DNA of 15,696 nucleotides from Ectocarpus siliculosus (taxonomy: Eukaryota; Sar; Phaeophyceae; Ectocarpales; Ectocarpaceae), in NCBI GenBank assembly GCA_000310025.1, contig FN648619.1, positions 224,489-240,184 of the forward strand, read 5' to 3'. A program made the translations under genes and the position numbers. The notes beneath the pieces are model-generated. The model saw only the letters and a list, made by a program, of their open reading frames with translations. It did no database searches and had not been told where the DNA came from. Shown here in pieces: positions 1 to 7,491 of the stretch. How positions within the stretch are numbered: position 1 is the stretch's first letter; each line of letters starts with the position of its first letter.

Positions 1-34
<34 letters not shown>
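1..34. repeat. poly-G homopolymer (34 G)
   Basis: The window begins with 34 consecutive G residues and then changes abruptly to ordinary mixed sequence. A run this long at the very edge is typical of a contig end or gap border, where assembly fails or dark-cycle G calls accumulate, but a real poly-G tract cannot be excluded from one sequence. Confidence 0.9.
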
Positions 35-148
35 CGCAAGCGTAGGCTTGAAGACACCGTTCAGGGCCTTCCTTTCCCCCAAACCAATCGCGCGGTTAGT
101 GCCCTGGGCCGTTTTCGGCGTCGTAACGCTCCTCTGTTGTTGCTGCAG

Positions 149-406
149 TTCTACGTCTCCAGAGGAACGAGGCGGTGGCATCCTCGAAGGCAGCGGGGTG
201 CCTGTGGCGGCGGCGGTGGTGTGGGGCGCAGAAGGAGGCCTGATGTGGGCCGGTGTTGTTTGCTGCGGAAGCACAACCCTTTCGGCCAAGGTTTCGTGGG
301 GGATGCCGTGTCGCAGCGGTTTGATGGCCTCTCTTGTGGAGAACCGGTTCTCGGCTCTTGCCTGTGCCCTAGAACACCGGGTGGTAGTTCTCTAGGTACC
401 ATGTAG
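149..406 (+). CDS. possible 3'-terminal exon of an edge-truncated gene (unknown product)
   Basis: An acceptor-like tract (pyrimidine-rich, ending GCTGCAG at 142-148) is followed by a frame open to a TAG at 404-406, about 85 codons. The encoded segment is Arg/Gly-rich at first and then mixed, ending SSLGTM. I recognise no domain. The region is GC-rich, a second plus-strand frame is open to 395 and a minus-strand frame is open as well, so openness alone is weak support. No ATG lies in this frame near the 5' end, which is why I read it as an internal or last exon rather than a complete gene. It could equally be non-coding. Confidence 0.17.
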   Translation, partial: FYVSRGTRRWHPRRQRGACGGGGGVGRRRRPDVGRCCLLRKHNPFGQGFVGDAVSQRFDGLSCGEPVLGSCLCPRTPGGSSLGTM

Positions 407-494
407 TTATTTGTAGATGAAACGTCTTTGGCGTTCTTTTCGGGGAGGGCGTACGGCACTTGTGCCATGTGGTCGTGTTCCTGTCGTTTTTACC

Positions 495-730
495 CATGCG
501 AACAAGCTAGGGTGTATTCAAATATGCATAGTTTAATTTTTTTCTTGTGTCTTTGCGGCGAGCGGAAGGGCTGTTGTTTTGTTTATTGTGTATCGAGGTG
601 TGCAGACGATCGGTGTAGAGACTGGCACGAAGTTTGTCTTTTGTCGAACACCAGCGCGTATGGCTCTCGAGTACACCAGTGCATACCTGTTTGTCTGCGT
701 GTCCGTCTGCTCGTATTCAGTGTAACATAT
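495..730 (+). repeat. divergent dispersed repeat, member Q
   Basis: This stretch aligns by eye with about 7195-7491. Shared landmarks in the same order are an AAGCTAGGGT motif, GGCGAGCGGAA, GTGTGCAGACGATCG, GTATGGCT-C-CGAGTACACCAG, CTGCGTGT and a final TTCAGTG-ACAT. Spacing differs by small indels. Part of the same family is seen at 1690-1870. No coding capacity is shared between members, so it is probably a decayed non-autonomous element or an old duplication. Confidence 0.6.
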
Positions 731-759
731 CGGGTTACTGCTGTATCGTGAAAAATGGC

Positions 760-1690
760 GTTCTTCTGGTGGAGCACACCAACGAACCCATTGAGTTGCA
801 CTAATTTCTGAACCTTGTTTGCCGTATTGCCACGGGGGGGGCGGGGCTTCTGCTACACGCACTGCGAAGAGGCTCACTTTTCATGGACGCAAAGAGAAGA
901 CCGAGGAAACTGAGGGAACGCGGCAAAGGGCCCATGAACTACCTATCTGTCCAGAGAGACAGAGCTCTCGAACATCCCATCAGCATTCATTCCCGCGCAC
1001 ACCATCGCCACTCTCGTCGCTCGGAGCCTTGTGAAACCTCCGTCGCCTGATGGCCTCATTGGGACCACCTAAATATCTGGGCAGTGTGTTTACATAGGTA
1101 CATGCCGCCCTACGTCGGTCTTTGACAAAGCTATGGGTGCATGCATATCATTCGGCCAGCTAGAAACTGACCTCTGGGTTTGCAGAGAAACATCCATGAA
1201 GCGCGTCCGGTCGACCGAAAAAAAATGGAGATACGAGATTTTCGATTACGCCTGGGCGGAAACGACGCGTGCTCCAAGATTACTTGTAAAACGCCCACAC
1301 AAAGGGAGCCGACATGCGGTAGCAAAATTAGCGCATCACCACGAGAATAACCTCGAACGGTAATAACGTCTCTGTAACGCTGCGCATGTCCTTTATACGT
1401 GACCACACCTCAGTCTCTTCGGCGGATGGTCTGATTCCTCGCGTAAACCCGGGTGTTCGGCTCAGAAAGGTGCGTGGTTGGGAGCTTCGGAGCCAAAGTA
1501 ATCATTCACATTTATCTTTTTACCGTTCTGTGAGACGGTCTCTAGAGGCCGTAACGGTCTCGTAGAGGAATAACCACAGTCGAGAGGGATATGCTCAAGT
1601 GTTTTCAGTTTATTAAGTGGAAACCGGCTGGAAGCTGAGCGTATTTTTAGTTTGATTAAGCCAAAACGCTGAAGTGTATCGGATATTCAT
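760..1690. other. gene-free stretch
   Basis: No open frame here has protein-like composition and no RNA gene was recognised. It contains a short G-run near 834-840 and an imperfect direct repeat (ACGGTCTC-TAGAGG at 1535-1548 and again at 1554-1568 with one inserted base). Otherwise I see nothing in it. Confidence 0.5.
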
Positions 1691-1870
1691 ATTTGGGACG
1701 ATGTACGTACGTACTATACAGTGCTACCCACCACATGCTCCCGTACGGAGCGAGTGCGCGGCATAATCACCACTTTCGTTTGTTGTACCAATAATAAAGG
1801 GTAGATCAAGTACAGCAGCAATGAGTTTATTTTTGGTTGTCATCTTTGTGGCGAGCGCAAAGGTTTATGC
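1690..1870 (+). repeat. divergent dispersed repeat, member R
   Basis: The landmarks GATGTACGTAC, GAGTGCGCGGC, a CGTTTGT region and TTTGTGGCGAGCG...ATGCC are shared in order with 7141-7290, and the last of these also with the 550-570 region. It forms the diverged left shoulder of the large duplication. The 3' half present in members Q and P is missing here, which implies a deletion of roughly 340 bp. Confidence 0.55.
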
Positions 1871-2109
1871 CTTCTGATTACCCATACCCACAACACACAC
1901 CAAAACCAAAAACACACCCTATAGACTAGCCTTGCTGTCACGAAGGTTTTCACGTTTCAACAACTTCCGACAATACGAACGACCGCGGGAGGGCGGGAGG
2001 GAAATAGTGCCAACGTGTTGTAGCTCCGTCAACCCGCTTTCGTGTTTCACCCAGGCTTCCTTCATTACTCCGGCCTCAACGCTACGCCTCCCTACCCCGA
2101 TTTCCCGCC

Positions 2110-3650
2110 GCATCGCCTCGCCTCTCCCCGTCGTCCCCTCCCTGTACAACCCCGCCTCATACTTGTCAAAAACCGTTTATCTTTCATCTGTCAAGGAAGA
2201 AAATGCGTGTCGTGGTCGTCCCCTACACACATGTCGATAAAGTACTCATACGCTATCTAAACATCACAGGCCTCCCGTCCGAAAAACAGTTCTTGCGCCA
2301 TCTCGACAACAAACAGGAAGGTTACGTACGATCAGGGCTTTGAGTGAATCCCTCCGAGCGCACGTCCCAACACAAGGCACCCCCTCTGCTGCCTGAGCAG
2401 GGCGATTGTGCGCACCTATTTCTGAGCAAGGCTCAACGTGTCTGCGTTCACAGCCTCCATCCCTGTGGCTTGTGTCGCCGTTGGAAAGACCGACATCGCG
2501 GCGGCAGGCGTCCGTGCTCTTGCCCACGTGACACGTATCCCAGCCGATCGGTCGACACTCTGCACCAGAATGTCAACACATGCACACAAGCACAAATGAG
2601 GAGAATCAATTAACGCCCCTGGTTGTTGATCGGGTACATGAGCAGCGGAGAGGCGCGTGGACAGAAAAGGCAACATATCTACACCCTTGACCTGGGCTTG
2701 TGGTCAGGGCACAGCCAGAGAAGAGGAGAAACGAAATTCTCACCGTGCTGGCTTCAACAACACCCACACACGCGTATGAGCCCCGCCAAAAGAAACAGCA
2801 GCGATGCTAAGGGTTTATCACACCAAGCGCAACCGGTACAGAATGATCTAGCGGCGACGCTGCTTGAAGAACGCGTTCCTACATGGAGGGTGCACAACAA
2901 GCACCTCGTACGAACGGAGTCGCAATAGACAATGCCGAAGTCAACACATACCGCGCTCGGCGTACAACTTGCATTTCGCGCATCGTGAAACGTGGTTGAT
3001 GAGAAGCTGCAGTACAAGTTTACTAGTCTAGTTCTGGTAAAGCGTGTTGAGATACAGGTGCAGCGACAGTGGACGGGTGCTCCTACGAAACAACTCCAGG
3101 AGACCATAGCAAAAACTCAAGAGAGGAAAGCACGCAAGACGTGGGTGCGCGGGCGTACTTGCTGCATAGGAGAGACGAACAGCATCTCTACGAAAATACA
3201 AGGGATCCCTCCGGAGTGGGCCAATGAGAGCACAGCAGCGTCATCCGCCAAGGGGTGAGGAAAGACGAGCCAAAGCAGGCAGCAGGACCAGCCCACAGTC
3301 GGGTGCCAGCTGCAGGTTGTGATTTGTGAGGACTCTCAACAGCTCACACAGCTCATGTGGTTTTGACTCGAAGATCCCCGCGAACAAAAGACGAACTTTA
3401 CCAAGCTAAGTAACTGTACAACGGATCACCCCAAGGCCATCCAGCCGAAACATACCAAGGTGTTGGCTAAATCAAGACAGAGGCACAACCACACGAATAT
3501 GCATCCACACTCCGTCTTCTGTCGCTCCCCACCCACACAGAAGCAACCCGATACAAAAGATGGCCGCAAAGCTGTCTTGTTGAACCTGTTGCCTAAAGTG
3601 TAGCGAGGCAACAACTCATGTTGCGCGAGGATCAGGTGGTTGCAGGCCAT
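2110..3650. repeat. near-identical tract of the duplication (copy 1), no clear gene
   Basis: Compared with 7870-9409, only about 15 to 20 differences are visible over about 1.5 kb. Most are transitions, several of them CG/CA or CG/TG. The tract lies downstream of the minus-strand ankyrin gene. Open frames exist on both strands, but none is clearly a gene. In the longest shared plus-strand frame (about 2992-3258), all five inter-copy differences change the amino acid or a stop, the opposite of purifying selection. A 46-codon ATG frame at 2203-2343 is listed separately. Confidence 0.75.
2203..2343 (+). pseudogene. short ORF, possible exon relic (unknown)
   Basis: ATG to TGA, 46 residues, beginning MRVVVVPYTHVDKV and continuing with a mixed, protein-like composition. 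The same frame is present in copy 2 (from 7963), but there the ATG is ATA. Copy 1 carries two extra bases (CAGGGCTT against CAGCTT near 2334) that end the frame early, while copy 2 continues to a TGA at 8152-8154. So each copy is disabled differently if this was once coding. No family is recognised. It may be a chance frame. Confidence 0.2.
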
Positions 3651-3659
3651 GTAAGGGCC

Positions 3660-3850
3660 GCTTTATCAATAACGCCAAATTACCAAATTTCCAACTTCTG
3701 ACTTCCCAGATTTCCAAATGAACTCGTTCCAAATTGTTCGGTGTCATCAGTAGTTCCAAATCTTTCAAACTTCCAACTTTTTCCCTCGGCCGCAAATGGA
3801 GGTTCAACGGTCTACGGCTTTGGAAGCAGGGAAATTTGGAAGCGAAAGAG
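3660..3850. repeat. TTCCAAA-rich cluster with long-range inverted repeat
   Basis: Multiple TTCCAAA or CCAAATTTCC motifs lie on the plus strand between 3680 and 3780, and the reverse-complement motif GGAAATTTGG lies at 3830-3839 (partner 3683-3692, a 10-bp exact match). TTTGGAAG also occurs twice near 3819-3845. The array lies about 220 to 400 bp past the stop of the minus-strand ankyrin gene, so a transcript of that gene could carry it in its 3' UTR. Copy 2 keeps the same pair at 9442-9451 and 9588-9597. Confidence 0.5.
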
Positions 3851-4070
3851 CTGCTGCAAAAAACGGCCTTAAGACTAAACTGTATTTCAGTAACTTGGAT
3901 GCGAAGCTGTGTTTGTAGCTATCAAACGATGTTGGTTGTGTGCGAGAGTAAATAAATACTGCAAGAAGGCGAGGGCGCCGAGGAGAGGAGACTGCTCCAC
4001 AGTTTTGAGTACGCGGGCGGGGAACGCTTGTGAAACGTCAAGGTGCCACTCTCACCTGTGATATCATCGT

Positions 4071-5519
4071 TCACAGGAACGCCACGATCTTCCGGAATAG
4101 TCCATCCTCCTTCAGCTGTATCAAGCTCCTCATCGCGCGTTGGAAATTATCCGCACTGTCCCGGTTGGCCCCCCGCCGCCCGCTACCAACCACTGTAGCT
4201 GTTGCTGCCATAGTCTTCTTCGCACGGGGGCTAGTTTTAGTGTCGTCGACAACAGTCAGCCGCACCCTGTCGGGGTGAGCGCGACACAGTACAAAGAAAG
4301 ATCGTCGACTCCAAGCCCTTTGTGCCCTGTCCTTCGGGGCATTCACCAGCATGCTCCGGGTACGCTCGGCCTCGTTCGCCGACGCACCCATGAGATCGCC
4401 AGCAGCAATCCTGGCTTCGAGAACATCTAGGGGAGTCTGGCCTTGACAATCCAATCTAGTCTCGTCAGCCCCGGCCTTCAACAGCGCGTCCACCGTCTCC
4501 CAGGAAGATTTGATGGTGCAGTTTTGAGCAGCGACATGCAAAGGTGTGTTCCCCGAAGGAGTTTCTTGAGCATGAACATCGGCACCGTGCCTTGCAAGGG
4601 CCTCGATCACAGCTGCATTCCCGGCCTGCCGCGCAGCGAGATGGAGCGGAGTGCATCCATCCAGTGCAACCTTTGCCTCCAGGTCTGCGCCGACTTCCAC
4701 CAGGAGGTCAACGGCGGATGCGTTCATGTTCCATCCCGCCCAGTGCAATGCTGTATATCCATCTGAAGCTGACGCCGTTGCAATCGCGCCGCGCTGCAAC
4801 ACCTGGCGCGTGAGGTCCATGCCATCACTCCGGACGGAACAGTCTAGCGGGGAGTACCCATTCGACCCGTCCCGAACATTGACATCCGCACCGGCGGCCA
4901 TTAGTGCAGTTGCTATTCCCCAGAGATCATTCTCCATTGCATCCTGCAGTGGGGTTAGCCCGTCCACCCCCGTACTCTCTTTGTCATCACCGTGTCGAAG
5001 TAGCGCTAGCAAGGCGGCCTCCGACGCACAACCAGCGGCGACACGGAGGGGTGTGCAGCCTTTAGCGTCTCGATTCTCGAGGTTCGCTCCAGCGTTTACG
5101 AGGGCATCAATGGAATCCACCGCGTTGTGATTGGCGGCGTGGTGTAAGGCGGAAAACCCGGTCTCATCAGACGCCGAGTCAAGGACGTCCGACTGTCGCT
5201 CGACAATCGCCGAAATGACATCGGCATGCCCTCCAATCGCCGCCAAGTCAAGGGCCGAGTGACCACCCTCGCCGTGTCGTTGTCCGATATCGACCCGAGC
5301 ATCCGATAGCAGGGCTACGACCACACGAACATGGCCTTCCTTAGATGCCAACAAGAGAGGTGTCATACCGTCGCCGTCAGTATCGATGTTGGGGTCGGCG
5401 CCATGCTTGAGCAAGAGCGATACGATGAGGTCGTGCCCTAATCCAGAAGCACGGTGGAGATACACTCCGATGTCAAGTTGGGCAGCAACCTCGTTCTCAT
5501 TCCTACCGTCCATAGTCAT
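4071..5519 (-). CDS. ankyrin-repeat protein (482 aa), intact copy
   Basis: A single uninterrupted frame encodes 482 residues. Repeats run from about residue 18 to 370. A degenerate first unit (LIVSLLLKHGADPN) is followed by units starting near 52 (MTPLLLA), 87, 122, 155 (CTPLRVAA), 188, 222, 255 (YTALHWA), 289 (CTPLHLAA) and 325 (TPLHVAA), most with the typical G-A-D/N turn. Ankyrin units form helix-loop-helix stacks that bind protein partners; the partner is unknown. The tail (about 375-482) has no ankyrin signature. It holds the basic motif WSRRSFF, CRAHPDRVRL, a Lys/Ala/Gly/Arg-rich linker and a predicted amphipathic end (LIQLKEDGLFRKIVAFL). I recall such tails in brown-algal ankyrin proteins. 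No signal peptide or membrane segment is evident. The start is ATG 5519; ATG at residue 3 is an alternative matching the copy 2 start. Upstream, in-frame CAA/CAG codons (5523-5534) run back to a TAG at 5568-5570. The gene appears intronless, and synonymous as well as replacement differences separate it from copy 2, supporting coding function. Confidence 0.87.
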   Translation of the reverse strand: MTMDGRNENEVAAQLDIGVYLHRASGLGHDLIVSLLLKHGADPNIDTDGDGMTPLLLASKEGHVRVVVALLSDARVDIGQRHGEGGHSALDLAAIGGHADVISAIVERQSDVLDSASDETGFSALHHAANHNAVDSIDALVNAGANLENRDAKGCTPLRVAAGCASEAALLALLRHGDDKESTGVDGLTPLQDAMENDLWGIATALMAAGADVNVRDGSNGYSPLDCSVRSDGMDLTRQVLQRGAIATASASDGYTALHWAGWNMNASAVDLLVEVGADLEAKVALDGCTPLHLAARQAGNAAVIEALARHGADVHAQETPSGNTPLHVAAQNCTIKSSWETVDALLKAGADETRLDCQGQTPLDVLEARIAAGDLMGASANEAERTRSMLVNAPKDRAQRAWSRRSFFVLCRAHPDRVRLTVVDDTKTSPRAKKTMAATATVVGSGRRGANRDSADNFQRAMRSLIQLKEDGLFRKIVAFL

Positions 5520-5815
5520 ACGTTGTTGCTGCTGCGCGTGCTGTCGACCCCTACTACCACTTTGGCGCTAATGTGTAGGGTCCGCCGGGGAGAGAGAGAG
5601 AGATGGGTGACCTCGAGCGTGTTGATCACCAGCGAATAGCAGCAGTACAGCAGTACAGCGTGTCATGTGTGGAATAAAGTGTTTAGGACACAGAACATTG
5701 CGGCTGGTTCACAAGGTCGTATATGAGGTTCTAAAGAGGAAGTGTCGGTTCACATGCGGCGCGTATGAAGCGGAATGCGGCGTGACTTCGACGATGAACG
5801 ATGAACAGATGTTAG

Positions 5816-5832
5816 ATGTTAGCTACTAACAT
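5816..5832. repeat. perfect hairpin ATGTTAG-CTA-CTAACAT
   Basis: A 7-bp perfect inverted repeat with a 3-nt spacer. The sequence that follows (GAGG-CTCC) resembles the flank of a second hairpin about 90 bp downstream. Confidence 0.7.
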
Positions 5833-5900
5833 GAGGCTCCGTCGAGGTCAGTCCTGAATAGTGAAGAGCTGTGTGGTGTTGTCAACCAACGGTCTTGCAT

Positions 5901-5938
5901 CTCTGAGGTTAGGAAACTAACACGAGGGCTCCTCAGAG
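5901..5938. repeat. nested hairpin, related to 5816-5832
   Basis: The outer arms CTCTGAGG (5901-5908) and CCTCAGAG (5931-5938) are perfect complements. The inner arms TTAG and CTAA enclose GAAA, a GNRA-type tetraloop if transcribed. A GTTAG-loop-CTAAC-A-GAGG-CTCC order is shared with the first hairpin. Confidence 0.7.
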
Positions 5939-6112
5939 CACAAACAAACCCCCTCCGGAAATGGCCGAGGGTTCCACACTACATGTCACACACACAGCAG
6001 GCTGTGCGGAGAGATCAGTGAAGGGCCTTCGCGTGATGCTGCCGCTCTGCCGTGCTCCCGCCCCCTACCTACCCTGTACCTCACCTAGCTCATCATGTAA
6101 TATTTTTTGGTG

Positions 6113-6148
6113 GCGGGGGGGAGATGATATTTTCGCGGCGCCCCCCGC
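6113..6148. repeat. GC-rich inverted repeat
   Basis: GCGGGGGG at 6113-6120 pairs with CCCCCCGC at 6141-6148 across a 20-nt spacer. It sits in a G/C-skewed block that continues to about 6175. Confidence 0.55.
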
Positions 6149-6274
6149 GCCCCAGCGCCGCCGCGGGCTGCGCTATTCCCACCAGTCTTTGCTGCCGTAG
6201 TGGTTGGTGTGTTGTTTTCTTCGCCATAAATAAGGAAATACGAAAAATACGTGGTGAATCAGCACGATGCGACA

Positions 6275-6308
6275 GCCCAAAAGGAGTAATTAGAAATCTG
6301 TTTTGGGC
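6275..6308. repeat. inverted repeat GCCCAAAA / TTTTGGGC
   Basis: Perfect 8-bp arms at 6275-6282 and 6301-6308 with an 18-nt AT-rich spacer. The right arm runs into a small GCCGA/TCGGC hairpin. This could be a terminator-like or element-internal structure; no transcript is implied by the sequence itself. Confidence 0.5.
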
Positions 6309-6432
6309 CGACTTCGGCTGGTCCTTCTATCAAAAATAAGATAATTAATTGAGGCTCGACCCGATTTTGACGTTTCTTATCTCCGCCGGTGACGTTTTGT
6401 ACAATGTCTACGTGCAAAAAACTCCGAACACA

Positions 6433-6448
6433 CTATCTACGTAGATAG
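6433..6448. repeat. 16-bp perfect palindrome CTATCTACGTAGATAG
   Basis: An uninterrupted palindrome centred on TACGTA. Such sites can bind homodimeric DNA-binding proteins, but no factor is identified and no gene start is close by. Confidence 0.85.
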
Positions 6449-6609
6449 AGTCCACCCCCCGGGAGGAGGGCAATTGTTTCGATTCTTCTGTTTTATACAG
6501 GAATTTGTATAGGGGGCTTCGTACACGAATGAATGTTAGTCATTGACCCCCCTATTGCAGAAGTTTTCTATCCACGGTGCCCCCCCCCCCCAACTCACCC
6601 CTCCACAGT

Positions 6610-6652
6610 CTTTTCATTTGGTCAGCCGGTTAGCTAGCGCGGTCGATGCTGA
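6610..6652 (+). repeat. short dispersed motif, copy 1 of 3
   Basis: A TTTTCA-TTTGGTCAGCCG segment followed by CGCGGTCGATGCTGA. The last 15 bases are identical to 13175-13189, and the first part matches 13288-13310 with one or two changes. Placement in non-coding DNA and a shared order of blocks suggest fragments of one repeat family. Confidence 0.6.
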
Positions 6653-7194
6653 TAATAAAAAAACACACACGGACCCCGATTTTTTGTTAGTACGCCTATC
6701 TGTGTGTCTTGCATTTTTTTTCACGAAGATCCGGATTCATTGCTCATTAATATTGCCTTAAATGGTTTTTTCCTTCTAAACAAAGCAGTCAGTAGCAGCG
6801 GGAACATACATGCGCAGCAAGCACGCGATTCCAAGAGATCCGATGGCTCCGTACGTACGGTGATCATCCAGTCCATGCAGGGTTCGTTTTTTTCGGCTGC
6901 ACGGCTAGCAGACAGAGAGAGAGGCGTGTTACGGGGCTCGTCGTTCGTTTTATAGCGTAGAAAGAAGCAGCATTCTTGAGCCTCACGGGCGATTACGCGA
7001 TTACAAAACCGCAGCCGAATTTCGCGGGGTCGGCTGCTGTTGTGCATTGAACATTAGGAATTGCATTTTACACACATGCCTTCTCCCACACTGCTGTCAC
7101 CATCGGGAACATCAACAGCACCAATTATCTCACATTAATTTGGGAACGATGTACGTACTTCCGGAGAGAGTGCGCGGCGCTACCCCTCTCGTTC

Positions 7195-7491
7195 GTTTGC
7201 CCAGTCAAAGCTAGGGTATATGTAGCAGAGTGAGTACAACAGTTTTCATGGATTTCTTTTTCGTTGTAGTTTTTTGTGGCGAGCGGAATATAGTTGATGC
7301 CTCCTGGTTTTTGTACCAAGGGGAATGCAGCAGTGTGCAGACGATCGATCGATAATGTAGGCTTACCGGCAGACCATGTTTTCTTCTCGACCATCAGCAG
7401 CGCATAGAATGTATGGCTCGCGAGTACACCAGAGCAATAGCTGTTTTTCTGCGTGTAATATTTGTCTGCTCTTTTTTCAGTGCGACATACT
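7195..7491 (+). repeat. divergent dispersed repeat, member P
   Basis: The longest member of the Q/R/P set. Its left part matches both 495-580 and 1780-1870, and its right part (from the GTGTGCAGACGATCG landmark at about 7333) matches 599-730. It lies at the left shoulder of duplication copy 2, so the duplication border may have formed by recombination between such repeats. Confidence 0.6.

Larger units (their letters stand above)
1690..5640. repeat. segmental duplication, copy 1
   Basis: This segment recurs at about 7138-11395 in the same orientation, with an offset of 5757-5760 bp over most of its length. The left border region (1697-1870) is strongly diverged from 7141-7285, and copy 1 lacks about 340 bp present in copy 2 around 7290-7640. 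From the shared AAAAACACACCCTATAG motif (about 1906-1923) rightwards the copies align almost continuously to about 5635, where similarity fades upstream of the ankyrin gene. The copy includes one intact ankyrin-repeat gene on the minus strand plus about 2 kb of its downstream flank. No terminal inverted repeats or target-site duplications were found, so this is a segmental duplication rather than a recognisable transposon. Confidence 0.92.
5640..7137. other. spacer between duplication copies, no convincing gene
   Basis: About 1.5 kb present only once. Short frames on both strands lack protein-like composition or shared support. The stretch is heterogeneous: two related hairpins (5816-5938), a very GC-rich block (6112-6175), an AT-rich block (6225-6360), a 16-bp palindrome (6433-6448), a 12-C run (6580-6591) and a 12-bp palindrome CCGTACGTACGG (6849-6860). 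The structures suggest decayed mobile-element or regulatory sequence, but none could be assigned to a known family. Confidence 0.6.

Noticed and set aside
2754-3107. 117-codon minus-strand ORF conserved in both duplicates (also 8512-8865)
   Set aside because: Conservation is explained by the about 99% DNA identity of the tract. Composition is Cys/Ser/Arg-rich, and the inter-copy differences show no third-position bias.
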